From assembly GCF_027111295.1 (NCBI RefSeq), contig NZ_CP114287.1, positions 5,704,001 to 5,768,000 of the forward strand: 64,000 nucleotides of DNA. Reading direction: 5' to 3'. This stretch comes from Flavobacterium gelatinilyticum. Lineage in GTDB: Bacteria > Bacteroidota > Bacteroidia > Flavobacteriales > Flavobacteriaceae. The position numbers and the translations under genes were made by a program. Positions 45,757 through 54,485 of the stretch are shown here, in pieces; within the stretch, counting starts at the first letter, position 1; the number at the start of each line of letters is the position of its first letter. The notes under the pieces were generated by a model. The model was not told the origin of the DNA. It saw nothing but the letters and a program-made list of their open reading frames with translations, and did not search any database.

Positions 45757-47751
45757 TTAGCGGAAACTGAAAACCAGATTTACAAAAACATTTCGTCCCA
45801 TGCGCGGAATCTTATTCCAGTCAGCATAAGTCGTGTAATATTTGTCGAAAATATTCTCGATACCGCTTTGTAACTTCACGTTATTTTGATTCCAAATAAA
45901 TGTATATCCGGCGTTGATCCCCATAATAAAATAATCCGAAGTTTTTGATTGCCCGTAGGTTACGGCAAATTTGTCCTGTGTCAGATTGCCCAAAGCCGTA
46001 ATTCCGGCATTAAATTTCTGATTGCTGTATTCAATGCCAGCCGTATATTTTATCGGACTAATAAAAGGAAGATTATTTCCTTTATCGTCTTTTCCGAGGC
46101 TGTAAGTCAGCTGGGTTTTGAGCATCCAGTTGTCCAGAAATTGGTAGTTTAGATTGAAATCAGTATTGAAAATGCCCGCGTTTTCTAAGGCTTCGTAACG
46201 CTTGGTTCCAGACGCTCCAATGGTCATAGGAAGCGTGTTTGGATCTATTTTTCCGATGATATAATCGGAGAAATAAAAATAAGAACCAGTGATTTTAGAA
46301 GTCAGACGGTTTGTTTTGAAACCCAGAGAAAAATTCCCTTCAATAGCTTTTTCATTCTTTAAATTCGGATTTCCGATATAATCATAAAAATCGCTGCTGT
46401 TATACAAATAAAACCCGTAACCTTCCGAAACCGACGGCGCTCTTTCGGCGTAAGCCATACCAAAACCAAACTCAAACTGAGTCAGACTTTTGGTATAATT
46501 TCCTGAAAAACTTTTCAGGAAACGATTTTTTGAAGCTTCCATTTGCGGATAAAAAATGCGCAGACTCTGCAATTCTAAATCATCTGCGACTTTATTCTGC
46601 TGATAGCCAACAGCAGCCCCAATCCTGATTTGGTCTGAACCTGAAATTTTAATAATATCCTCAAGAGACAATCCGTTGTAGAGTGTTCTCACATCCGGCC
46701 AGGTATACATAAACATTAGATTTTCAGCTGGATCGGTTGGGTACATGGTCATTTCGGCAACCGATTTGTTGTAGAAACCATTCAGGTCAGCCAGAAAAGT
46801 ATGTTTGTTCAGTTTTCCTTTCACTTTAGAATAATAGCCGTAGGTATCAGACCAGCCCGGCATATCCATATGTATAGGAACACTTGGTCGTTTGGTATCG
46901 TCCATTTTGTGGGTAATGCTGTTAAAATAGCCCTTGGTTTCCCAATAAGTCATCCATCCCGAATCCGGCATGTATTTATGGCTTAGTGATATAATTTTAG
47001 CTTCTGCCAGAGAAACATCCATTGGCAGTGCCGGATAGCCTATATCTGTCGCTTTATCATAAATTGCAGAAGCTTCCAGAATGTTTTTCTTATTAAGGCT
47101 GAATCCTGCATTGGCCGAAATATTGTATTTGGTGAACTGCGAAAAAGCAACTTCTTTATTGCCTCCTGCTTTGTAATTATCGGCATTGCGGTGCATAAAA
47201 TCAATATGCGTGTAAAAACGCGAATCATTGTAACCCAAAGAAGCACCAATAATTTTTTGCAGATTATTGCTTTCAAAACCCGAATTAAAACTCCCGTTCC
47301 AGCCTTTGTTTTTCTGACTGAAGTGATTGCGTTTTAAATCGACAGAACCGCCAATTCCGGCGCCGTGACAGCTTGCCTGCTGACCGGATGCGACTGTGGC
47401 TTCGGATAAATTCGAAACCTCTACATACGACGTTATCGGGTCCATTTTATCGGTACAGGCACCAAAAATCCGCATTCCGTCAATCGTAATCACCGTGCGT
47501 TCTGTAGTCATATTATTAAGGACAGGTTCCCAGGCATAAGCACCTCTTTTAATCATGTTTACTTTTGAAGACTGTGACAAATATTCCTCTACAGAAGTCA
47601 GGGATTTGGGCTGTTTCAGGTGAAGTGAAGTTTTCTTTCCAATTACGATTATTTCATCGAGTTTTACGGTTTCGAGACTGTCGGTTACTTTTTCCTGCGC
47701 CCAGCATATAGTTGAAAATACAGTCAGAAAGACTGCTGTTAGATTTTTCAT
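45757..47751 (-). CDS. TonB-dependent copper receptor (NosA/OprC-like)
   Basis: 664 residues from the preferred start (an upstream ATG at 47778 adds 9). Signal peptide cut after CWAQ, plug domain with VITIDGMRIFGAC, and a 22-strand barrel ending VFVNLVFSFR. The plug has CTDKM (C-x3-M) where OprC binds copper, and a His/Met-rich IHMDM lies in an extracellular-loop-like region. OprC/NosA receptors bring copper in for N2O reductase. Genomic position beside nosZ supports this strongly. Same strand as the small copper-type genes next to it. Confidence 0.85.
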   Translation of the reverse strand: MKNLTAVFLTVFSTICWAQEKVTDSLETVKLDEIIVIGKKTSLHLKQPKSLTSVEEYLSQSSKVNMIKRGAYAWEPVLNNMTTERTVITIDGMRIFGACTDKMDPITSYVEVSNLSEATVASGQQASCHGAGIGGSVDLKRNHFSQKNKGWNGSFNSGFESNNLQKIIGASLGYNDSRFYTHIDFMHRNADNYKAGGNKEVAFSQFTKYNISANAGFSLNKKNILEASAIYDKATDIGYPALPMDVSLAEAKIISLSHKYMPDSGWMTYWETKGYFNSITHKMDDTKRPSVPIHMDMPGWSDTYGYYSKVKGKLNKHTFLADLNGFYNKSVAEMTMYPTDPAENLMFMYTWPDVRTLYNGLSLEDIIKISGSDQIRIGAAVGYQQNKVADDLELQSLRIFYPQMEASKNRFLKSFSGNYTKSLTQFEFGFGMAYAERAPSVSEGYGFYLYNSSDFYDYIGNPNLKNEKAIEGNFSLGFKTNRLTSKITGSYFYFSDYIIGKIDPNTLPMTIGASGTKRYEALENAGIFNTDFNLNYQFLDNWMLKTQLTYSLGKDDKGNNLPFISPIKYTAGIEYSNQKFNAGITALGNLTQDKFAVTYGQSKTSDYFIMGINAGYTFIWNQNNVKLQSGIENIFDKYYTTYADWNKIPRMGRNVFVNLVFSFR

Positions 47752-47807
47752 TGTGTGGCAGATTAAAGAAAGAGACAAAAAATGTCTCTTTCCTGTTATT
47801 TTTTGTG

Positions 47808-48470
47808 CTAGAACTCAATTTCAAAATAAAGACTGCTCGCTGTATTTTCTGTTGTTACCGCTTCGCCTTTGAGTACTTCGTTTTGCGCATTTAAAACCTG
47901 CAGGTTAATTTTCCAATAGCCGGTCATGGTTAAAGAAAGTTTTCCGTTGTACAAACCATTAGTCTGCAGCAAATCTGTATTATTAGGAGAACCGTGATTG
48001 CCCATGCCCGGCATTCTTGGATCCATTTTTATGGTATAATCAGTTGGGACAGAAAACGTCATCATATCCTCCATTTTGTATAAACCAACTGTTATATCGT
48101 TTGCAGCTACTTTAGGAGACGATGGTGCGATATAAGCAATTACATAGTTGTTTCCGTCTGTTCCTTTAAAAGAACTTACAGTTCGTTTTGCCGATGCCGG
48201 AACCGAGATTTTTGCCGATGCCGTATACGAAACGGTATTAATAGTATAGGTAAGACCAAGTTCCCAGTATTCGGTTTCATTTTGGGCCATCTGAAAAATG
48301 ATGCCGCCTTCATACACCGTTTTTTTACCGGCTGCTTTTGTTACAGCTGTTTTTGGGCAGGAATGCTTCATCATGGTCATGTGCATAAGCGGTGTCCATT
48401 CGACCTGCGCATCAGTGCTGTATGTTTTGGTTTTGTTGTCTTTTATACGAAGTGAAACAGGATTGTAACC
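47808..48470 (-). pseudogene. Copper-type (FixH/YtkA-like) beta protein, apparently 5'-truncated
   Basis: The frame is open from 48470 (GYNPVSLRIKDNKTK...) but the first ATG is at 48386. The protein has WTPLMHMTMMKHSCP, a Met/His-rich patch, two similar beta halves, and YTIKMDPRMPGMGNHGSPNN...YNGKLSLTMTGYWKINLQV, the FixH/YtkA-like pattern. Relatives that I recall start with a lipoprotein signal well before GYNPV; here the upstream DNA instead encodes the end of the next gene in another frame. So a deletion probably removed the signal peptide. Function, if any, would be periplasmic copper binding. Confidence 0.6.
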
Positions 48471-48832
48471 CTAGGAGGACGGAAAATAAAAAAAGCCTCT
48501 AAGTGAGAATACAGATCCATATAAACAGAGTTTATTTGTGAGGCTGACAGCGCATTTTTCCTGAAACTGAAAACAGGAATTTTTACAATAAAAAGAACAA
48601 CAATTTCTACCGTTTCGCTTTTTTTCTCATTAGAGGCGGGTACATCATTTTTATAGGCTTTTGCTAACTCTTTCTTTAAATGGCATTTACCATTACAATG
48701 AAGTTCGGGAGCATTTTTGTTTTCGCATAACTCGGTTGTAATGTAATGGTAGTTGACCACATAATCCAAAAATGGAAAAGCCGGCCGGAACACCACTGCA
48801 AACAGAAATATGTAAACGCAAAATTTCATTAA
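48443..48832 (-). CDS. Small membrane protein with CNGKCH motif
   Basis: 129 residues from the preferred ATG at 48832 (an earlier in-frame ATG at 48910 would reach into the regulatory region). One N-terminal hydrophobic segment (KFCVYIFLFAVVFRPAFPF), then LHCNGKCHLKKELAKA with a C-x3-C pair, and a C-terminal FIFRPPR. In flavobacteria such small proteins accompany copper and TonB receptor genes; their role is unknown. The last residues after FRPPR run into the coding sequence of the following gene, which looks like a deletion scar. Confidence 0.65.
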   Translation of the reverse strand, partial: LMKFCVYIFLFAVVFRPAFPFLDYVVNYHYITTELCENKNAPELHCNGKCHLKKELAKAYKNDVPASNEKKSETVEIVVLFIVKIPVFSFRKNALSASQINSVYMDLYSHLEAFFIFRPPRVTILFHFV

Positions 48833-48879
48833 ACCTTTGTTTTGAGAATACGAAGGTATTATGAACTTTTTTTTAAGGA

Positions 48880-48895
48880 TATGATTGTAATCATA
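48880..48895. promoter_or_regulatory. Crp/Fnr-type operator between divergent nos transcripts
   Basis: TATGATTGTAATCATA, the same 7+7 palindrome as at 45696 and 55754. It lies 48 bp from the minus-strand gene start (48832) and 61 bp from the cytochrome start (48956), so it could serve both directions. Confidence 0.8.
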
Positions 48896-48917
48896 CTCTG
48901 TGAAAAACAAGTTTTGG

Positions 48918-48933
48918 ACTTTTGATCAAAAGT
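48918..48933. promoter_or_regulatory. Second palindrome, ACTTTTGATCAAAAGT
   Basis: Perfect 16-bp palindrome, 22 bp downstream of the Crp/Fnr-type box and 23 bp before the cytochrome gene start. Possible operator of another regulator, or an accidental palindrome in AT-rich DNA. Confidence 0.45.
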
Positions 48934-48955
48934 TTAACAAATAAAAAACAAAGTA

Positions 48956-49432
48956 ATGAACAAACTATTCTTATTAACCATGTTTGGTTTTCTGATGCTG
49001 ACGTCGTGCGGTAAAGAAAAATCAAACACCGATCAGGATTTTTCAACTCCGGCAGCAGAGGAAAAAACAGCCGAAGCAGAATCATACGATCCTAAAAGAG
49101 GAATTGGAAAATTTACAACGGTAGAATTAGGTGCATCTTTAGATAAAGCAATGGCTGAGAAAGGACTTAAAGCAGCCGAAGTTAAATGTACATCCTGCCA
49201 CAAACCAACAGATGAAAAACTGGTTGGCCCGGGATGGAAAGGGGTAACCGAGAGAAGAACTCCAGAATGGATCATGAACTTTATTACCAATCCGGACCCT
49301 ATGATCGACAAAGATCCAGAGTTGCAGGCACAGTTGGAACTTTGTTTAATTCGTATGCCAAATCAGGGCCTCAGCGATGACGAAGCAAGATCTATTCTGG
49401 AATATATGCGCCAGAATGATGGGGTGAAATAA
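48956..49432 (+). CDS. Monoheme cytochrome c lipoprotein
   Basis: 158 residues. Lipobox LTSC (Cys 18), acidic linker, one heme site CTSCH, and an axial Met in CLIRMPNQGLS. The class I cytochrome c fold spans about 70-158. It is 33 bp before nosZ and probably donates electrons to it. First gene of the nos operon. Confidence 0.92.
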   Translation: MNKLFLLTMFGFLMLTSCGKEKSNTDQDFSTPAAEEKTAEAESYDPKRGIGKFTTVELGASLDKAMAEKGLKAAEVKCTSCHKPTDEKLVGPGWKGVTERRTPEWIMNFITNPDPMIDKDPELQAQLELCLIRMPNQGLSDDEARSILEYMRQNDGVK

Positions 49433-49465
49433 TTTTTGAAAATCAAAATCTAAAATAATAACCTT

Positions 49466-51439
49466 ATGAAAAACAAATTTTTAAAATCGATTTTCGTTGT
49501 TACGTTAGGCTGTGCTTTTTTTGTTTCTTGTAAACCAAAAGACTCTACAGATGCTGTTGAAGGCGATGCCGCCTCAAAAGTATACGTGGCACCGGGTAAA
49601 TACGACGAGTATTACAACTTTGTATCGGGCGGTTTCAGCGGTCAGGTAAGTGTTTACGGACTTCCAAGCGGCCGACTTTTACGCGTGATGCCGGTGTTTT
49701 CTGAAGATCCGCAGAGTGGTTACGGATATAGCGAAGAAACAAAACCTATGCTGAATACTTCTCACGGTTATGTGCCTTGGGATGATCAGCATCACATGGA
49801 TTTATCGCAGACAAATGGTGAAGTTGACGGACGCTGGCTTTTTGCTAATGCCAATAATACGCCTCGTATTGCACGTATCGACCTGAAAACGTTTAAAACA
49901 GCAGAGATTATCGAGCTTCCTAACTGCGGCGGTAATCACTCATCGCCATTTATTACGCAAAATACGGAGTATGTGGTAGGAGCAAGCCGTTTTAGTGTTC
50001 CTGCAGATAATGATAATGGCGATGTGCCTATTAATACCTACAAGCAAAATTTTAAAGGACATCTTAGTTTTGTAAAAGTGGGGCAGGAAGGCGAATTGGA
50101 CCTTGCGTTTCAAATCGTAACGCCGGGTGTTAATTTTGACCTCAGCCATCCGGGTAAAAAAGAATCTCATGGATGGTTCTTCTTCTCCTGCTACAACACA
50201 GAGCAAGCCAATACTTTACTGGAAGTGAACGCTTCTAAAAATGATAAAGATTTTATCATGGCGGTAAACTGGAAAAAAGCTGAGGAATACATCAAAGCAG
50301 GAAAAGGAAAAAAAGTGCCTGCAAATTATGCCCACAATACCTGGGATGAAAAAACACAGACAGCAAAATCTGAGATTAAAAAAGAAGTGCTGATTCTGGA
50401 TGCTTCTGAGCTTAAAGATATTTGTTACATGATTCCTTGTCCAAAATCGCCTCATGGCTGCGACATCGATCCTTCTGGTGAATTTATTATCGGAAGCGGA
50501 AAACTGGCAGCATTAATTCCGGTATTCAGTTTTACAAAATTAAAAGAAGCTATTGCCAGCAAACAATTTGACGGAGCTTATGCAGGAATTCCTGTTATTA
50601 AATACGAAGCAGCTCTTTACGGAGAAGTTCAAAAACCAGGGTTAGGACCTCTTCACACAGAGTTTGACGGAAAAGGAAATGCCTATACAACCATGTTCGT
50701 TTCGTCTGAAGTTGTAAAATGGAACATTAAAGATCTTAAAGTTTTAGACAGAAAAGCGACTTATTATTCTCCTGGACACTTAATGATTCCGGGCGGAAAC
50801 ACCGAAAAACCATTTGGAAAATACATGGTGGTTTACAACAAAATTACCAAAGACCGTTTCCTGCCAACAGGTCCTGAATTGGCTCAAAGTGCTCAGTTAT
50901 TTGACATTAGCGGCGATAAAATGAAACTGCTTTTAGATTACCCTACTATTGGAGAACCGCACTATGCACAAGGTATTCCGGCTGAAAAAATTAGAAACAA
51001 CGGACAGTTGAAATTCTATGATATTGCTAAGAACAGCCACCCTTTTGCTACCAAAGGAGAAAAAGAAACCAAAGTAGTTAGAGAAGGAAATAAAGTCCAC
51101 ATTTATATGACCTGTATACGTTCTCACTTTGCACCGGATAATATCGAAGGAATCCGCGTGGGCGACGAAGTATACTTTCATGTTACGAATCTTGAACAGG
51201 ATTGGGATGTTCCTCACGGATTTGCCATAAAAGGTGCCAATACAGCTGAAATTTTAATCATGCCGGGAGAAACGCTTACTTTAAAATGGGTGCCTCTGAA
51301 AAAAGGAATCTTCCCATTCTATTGTACCGATTTCTGCAGCGCACTGCACCAGGAAATGCAGGGATATGTGCGAGTATCGCCTGCCGAAAGCAATGTTCCG
51401 ATTAGTTACAGTGTAGGTACCAACCTGCCAAAAGAATAG
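49466..51439 (+). CDS. nosZ: Nitrous oxide reductase, Sec-type (clade II)
   Basis: 657 residues. Sec lipoprotein-type signal (lipobox FVSC, Cys 22) rather than a Tat signal, which marks the clade II enzyme. Seven-bladed propeller with CuZ ligands in DQHHMDLSQTNG and other His, then a cupredoxin domain with the CuA site CTDFCSALHQEM (C-x3-C-x3-H-x2-M). Reduces N2O to N2 in the periplasm. Followed by a hairpin that may lower downstream expression. Confidence 0.96.
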   Translation: MKNKFLKSIFVVTLGCAFFVSCKPKDSTDAVEGDAASKVYVAPGKYDEYYNFVSGGFSGQVSVYGLPSGRLLRVMPVFSEDPQSGYGYSEETKPMLNTSHGYVPWDDQHHMDLSQTNGEVDGRWLFANANNTPRIARIDLKTFKTAEIIELPNCGGNHSSPFITQNTEYVVGASRFSVPADNDNGDVPINTYKQNFKGHLSFVKVGQEGELDLAFQIVTPGVNFDLSHPGKKESHGWFFFSCYNTEQANTLLEVNASKNDKDFIMAVNWKKAEEYIKAGKGKKVPANYAHNTWDEKTQTAKSEIKKEVLILDASELKDICYMIPCPKSPHGCDIDPSGEFIIGSGKLAALIPVFSFTKLKEAIASKQFDGAYAGIPVIKYEAALYGEVQKPGLGPLHTEFDGKGNAYTTMFVSSEVVKWNIKDLKVLDRKATYYSPGHLMIPGGNTEKPFGKYMVVYNKITKDRFLPTGPELAQSAQLFDISGDKMKLLLDYPTIGEPHYAQGIPAEKIRNNGQLKFYDIAKNSHPFATKGEKETKVVREGNKVHIYMTCIRSHFAPDNIEGIRVGDEVYFHVTNLEQDWDVPHGFAIKGANTAEILIMPGETLTLKWVPLKKGIFPFYCTDFCSALHQEMQGYVRVSPAESNVPISYSVGTNLPKE

Positions 51440-51451
51440 CCAGTAACCATT

Positions 51452-51484
51452 AAGGGAACAAAGTATTCTTTGTTCCCTTTTATT
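51452..51484 (+). terminator. Partial terminator between nosZ and the accessory genes
   Basis: AAGGGAACAAAG-TATT-CTTTGTTCCCTT stem followed by T-rich sequence. It sits inside the operon, so it may set a higher nosZ level than that of the maturation genes, or protect the nosZ mRNA. Confidence 0.65.
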
Positions 51485-51494
51485 TTGAATCATT

Positions 51495-52499
51495 ATGAGA
51501 AATAAAAAACTATCCACTTTTTCCAAAGCGGTACTTTTCTTATCAGGACTTTTATTGATAGGATCTATATTTTTTCCCATTTGGAAAATTGAACTTACAG
51601 CACCTCAATACCCCGAAGGTTTAGTATTAAAACTTCATGCTGCCAAGATTGCGGGAGATGTCGATATTATCAACGGACTCAATCACTACATCGGGATGAA
51701 AACACTTCATACCGAAGATTTTATCGAATTTAAAATACTGCCTATTATTGTTATAGGTTTCGGCATTGCAGCATTGACTATTATGGCGATTTCCAGCAGA
51801 AGAGGGCTTTTTATACTCTTTTTTTCTTTTATAGTTTTCGGAATCTTGTCGGGTCTTGATTTTTACCGATGGAATTACAATTACGGACACAATTTAGATC
51901 CCAACGCGGCAATACGGGTTCCGGGCATGGCGTATCAGCCTCCGGTTCTGGGTTACAAACAATTACTAAACTTTGGTGCTTATTCTATTCCGGATATTGG
52001 CGGCTGGATGCTTATTACGGTTGGTATTTTACTTGTTGCAGCTATTTTTAAAGAAAGAAAATCGAGAGCACTGCCAAGTCGTTTTTTCAGTCTGCTTTTT
52101 GTTGCTGCTTTTCTTTTTTCCTGTTCAGGCGATAAGGCGGTTCCAATTAAGTTAAATGTCGATAATTGCGATTTCTGCATGATGGGAATCAGCGATGGCA
52201 GACATGGTGCTGAAATTATTACAGAAAAAGGGCGTGCCTACAAATTTGATGATGTTGCCTGCATGGCGCATTACTGCAAAGATAATGCATCGATGAAAAT
52301 CAAGGCGTATTATGTGCATGATTATACCAAAAACAACGAATTGATTCCGGCAGACAAGGCCTTTTTTGTATCCGGAGGAAAAATAAAAAGTCCTATGAAC
52401 GGCAACATTGCGGCATTTACTAATAAAAGTGAAGCAAAAGCATTCGAAGCACAGTCGAAAGGGCTTGAAACCGAATGGTCTGAAATTCTAAAGGAGTAA
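51495..52499 (+). CDS. Membrane protein fused to NosL copper chaperone
   Basis: 334 residues. The N-terminal half (1-190) has about four transmembrane segments (near 12-30, 80-98, 104-120 and 166-186). After a basic linker comes an internal lipoprotein-like signal LFVAAFLFSC (Cys 210), then NosL with DNCDFCMMG (Cys 225, Cys 228, Met 229-230) and a C-terminal NosL fold. NosL supplies Cu(I) for CuZ assembly in NosZ. Usual NosL is a separate lipoprotein of about 150-190 residues; here both parts are one reading frame. Whether the inner lipobox is processed is unknown. Confidence 0.82.
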   Translation: MRNKKLSTFSKAVLFLSGLLLIGSIFFPIWKIELTAPQYPEGLVLKLHAAKIAGDVDIINGLNHYIGMKTLHTEDFIEFKILPIIVIGFGIAALTIMAISSRRGLFILFFSFIVFGILSGLDFYRWNYNYGHNLDPNAAIRVPGMAYQPPVLGYKQLLNFGAYSIPDIGGWMLITVGILLVAAIFKERKSRALPSRFFSLLFVAAFLFSCSGDKAVPIKLNVDNCDFCMMGISDGRHGAEIITEKGRAYKFDDVACMAHYCKDNASMKIKAYYVHDYTKNNELIPADKAFFVSGGKIKSPMNGNIAAFTNKSEAKAFEAQSKGLETEWSEILKE

Positions 52500-52533
52500 A
52501 TACAAACTCTAATTCTAATTAAAACAAAAAACT

Positions 52534-53766
52534 ATGAAGCTGCATTTTTGTCTTTCATTCTTGTTGTTTTTCAATTGTCTTTGGTCACAAACGATAGAAG
52601 TAGGGCCCGGCAAAGCGGTAAAAACAATTAAAAAAGCGATCGAACTGGCAAAATCCGGTGACACTATTATCGTAAATAAAGGTGTGTATCGTGAAGGCAA
52701 TATTATTGTAGATAAAAAAATAATTCTGCAGGGAAAAAACCTGCCTGTCCTTGATGGTGAGAGAAAGCATGAAATCATATCTATAAAAGCCGACAGCGTA
52801 ATTTTTTCCGGATTTAAGGTTATTAATTCAGGTTACGCATCCCTGAATGATCCCTGTGGAATTAAAATATATAACAAAACGGGTGTTGTGGTAAAAGACA
52901 ATCTTCTGGAGAATAATTTCTTTGGAATTTATGTTCAGAAAGGCACAAACTGCATCATCAAAAACAATACAATAAAGGCGTTTCAGAAAGAAGAACAGCG
53001 TATTGGCAACGGCATTCACTGCTGGAAAAGCGACAATATGCAGATCATCGGCAATAAAATTTCGGGTCATCGTGACGGAATTTATTTTGAATTTGTTTCC
53101 AATTCGGTCATCTGGCGGAATGTTTCAAAAGCCAATATTCGTTACGGACTTCATTTTATGTTCTCAAATGATGATGCTTATATCTCAAATGTTTTCAAAA
53201 ACAATGGGGCAGGAGTGGCGGTTATGTTTACCAAAAACGTAAAAATGTTCAATAATTATTTTGAAGAAAACTGGGGCGATGCGGCCTACGGTTTACTTCT
53301 CAAAGAAATATCCGACAGTTATATCACGGGAAATAAATTCATTCGAAATACTTCAGGAATTTATATGGAAGGAACCAGCCGTGTACAGCTCGAACGGAAT
53401 ATTTTTAAAGATAACGGCTGGGGAATGAAAGTTCAGGCGAGCTGTATGGACAATGTCATTTCGTTCAATAATTTTCTTTCTAATACTTTTGATATCAGTA
53501 CCAACGGAAGTTTGGTGCTCAATCACTTCAATAATAATTATTGGGACAAATACGAAGGTTACGATCTCAATAAGGACGGCATAGGCGATGTGCCTTTTCA
53601 TCCGCTGAGTCTCTTTGCGGTTATTACCGAAAGCAATCCGTCGGCAATGCTTTTGTTCCGAAGTTTTATGATTACGCTTTTGGATAAATCCGAAAAAATT
53701 CTTCCGAGTATTACCCCTGATAATTTTGTTGACGAAACCCCCGAAATGAAATCTCTTGTATTATGA
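52534..53766 (+). CDS. nosD: Periplasmic copper-site maturation protein NosD
   Basis: 410 residues. Signal peptide, then a right-handed beta helix of the NosD/carbohydrate-binding-and-sugar-hydrolysis type with repeated N-x-I..N turns (ENNFFGIYVQKGTNCIIKNN, GHRDGIYFEFVSN, SYITGNKF, GIYMEG). Together with the ABC proteins NosF/NosY it is required for CuZ assembly. Overlaps nosF by 4 bp. Confidence 0.93.
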   Translation: MKLHFCLSFLLFFNCLWSQTIEVGPGKAVKTIKKAIELAKSGDTIIVNKGVYREGNIIVDKKIILQGKNLPVLDGERKHEIISIKADSVIFSGFKVINSGYASLNDPCGIKIYNKTGVVVKDNLLENNFFGIYVQKGTNCIIKNNTIKAFQKEEQRIGNGIHCWKSDNMQIIGNKISGHRDGIYFEFVSNSVIWRNVSKANIRYGLHFMFSNDDAYISNVFKNNGAGVAVMFTKNVKMFNNYFEENWGDAAYGLLLKEISDSYITGNKFIRNTSGIYMEGTSRVQLERNIFKDNGWGMKVQASCMDNVISFNNFLSNTFDISTNGSLVLNHFNNNYWDKYEGYDLNKDGIGDVPFHPLSLFAVITESNPSAMLLFRSFMITLLDKSEKILPSITPDNFVDETPEMKSLVL

Positions 53767-54485
53767 TTACTTTAAAAAATATAAATAAAAAATTTGGCAG
53801 ACTTCAGGTTTTACAAAATGTCAGCCTTGAATTTAAAGCAGGAGAATGCATTGCTCTTATCGGCCCGAACGGCTGCGGCAAAACGACTTTGATTAAATCG
53901 GTTCTGGGAATGGTTGTTCCCGACAGCGGTGATATTTTACTGAATAACGAATCGATCTTAAAAAAGTTTGAGTACCGAAGCAACATTGGCTACATGCCTC
54001 AAATTGGGCGTTATCCGGATAACATGACCATCTCTCAGATTATATCGATGATCAAGGAAATCCGAAATTCTAAAGCAGAACTGGACGAGGATTTGATACA
54101 GGCTTTTAAACTTGATAAAATGAGCGATAAGCAGATGAGAACGCTTTCCGGAGGCACGACACAAAAGGTGAGTGCCACACTGGCTTTTCTGTTTAATCCC
54201 GATGTTTTAATTCTCGATGAGCCTACTGCCGGACTTGATCCGCTGGCGGCCGAAATTCTGAAAGAAAAAATCATCAAAGAGAAGAACAAAGGAAAACTAA
54301 TCCTGATTACTTCGCATTTACTGAGTGAACTTGACGATATGATTACCCAGATCATTTTTATGCAAGACGGAAAAGTACATTTTCATAAAACGATCCATGA
54401 TCTTCTGGAATCTACAGGCGAGACTAAAATTTCGAAATCTATTGCCGCAATATTAAAAGAAAAACAGCATGAACAGAATAATTAA
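53763..54485 (+). CDS. nosF: ABC transporter ATP-binding protein NosF
   Basis: 240 residues. Walker A GPNGCGKTT, signature TLSGGTTQK, Walker B VLILDEPTAGLDP, H-loop ITSHLL. Works with NosY and NosD in N2O reductase maturation. Overlaps nosD by 4 bp and nosY by 17 bp. Confidence 0.93.
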   Translation: MITLKNINKKFGRLQVLQNVSLEFKAGECIALIGPNGCGKTTLIKSVLGMVVPDSGDILLNNESILKKFEYRSNIGYMPQIGRYPDNMTISQIISMIKEIRNSKAELDEDLIQAFKLDKMSDKQMRTLSGGTTQKVSATLAFLFNPDVLILDEPTAGLDPLAAEILKEKIIKEKNKGKLILITSHLLSELDDMITQIIFMQDGKVHFHKTIHDLLESTGETKISKSIAAILKEKQHEQNN

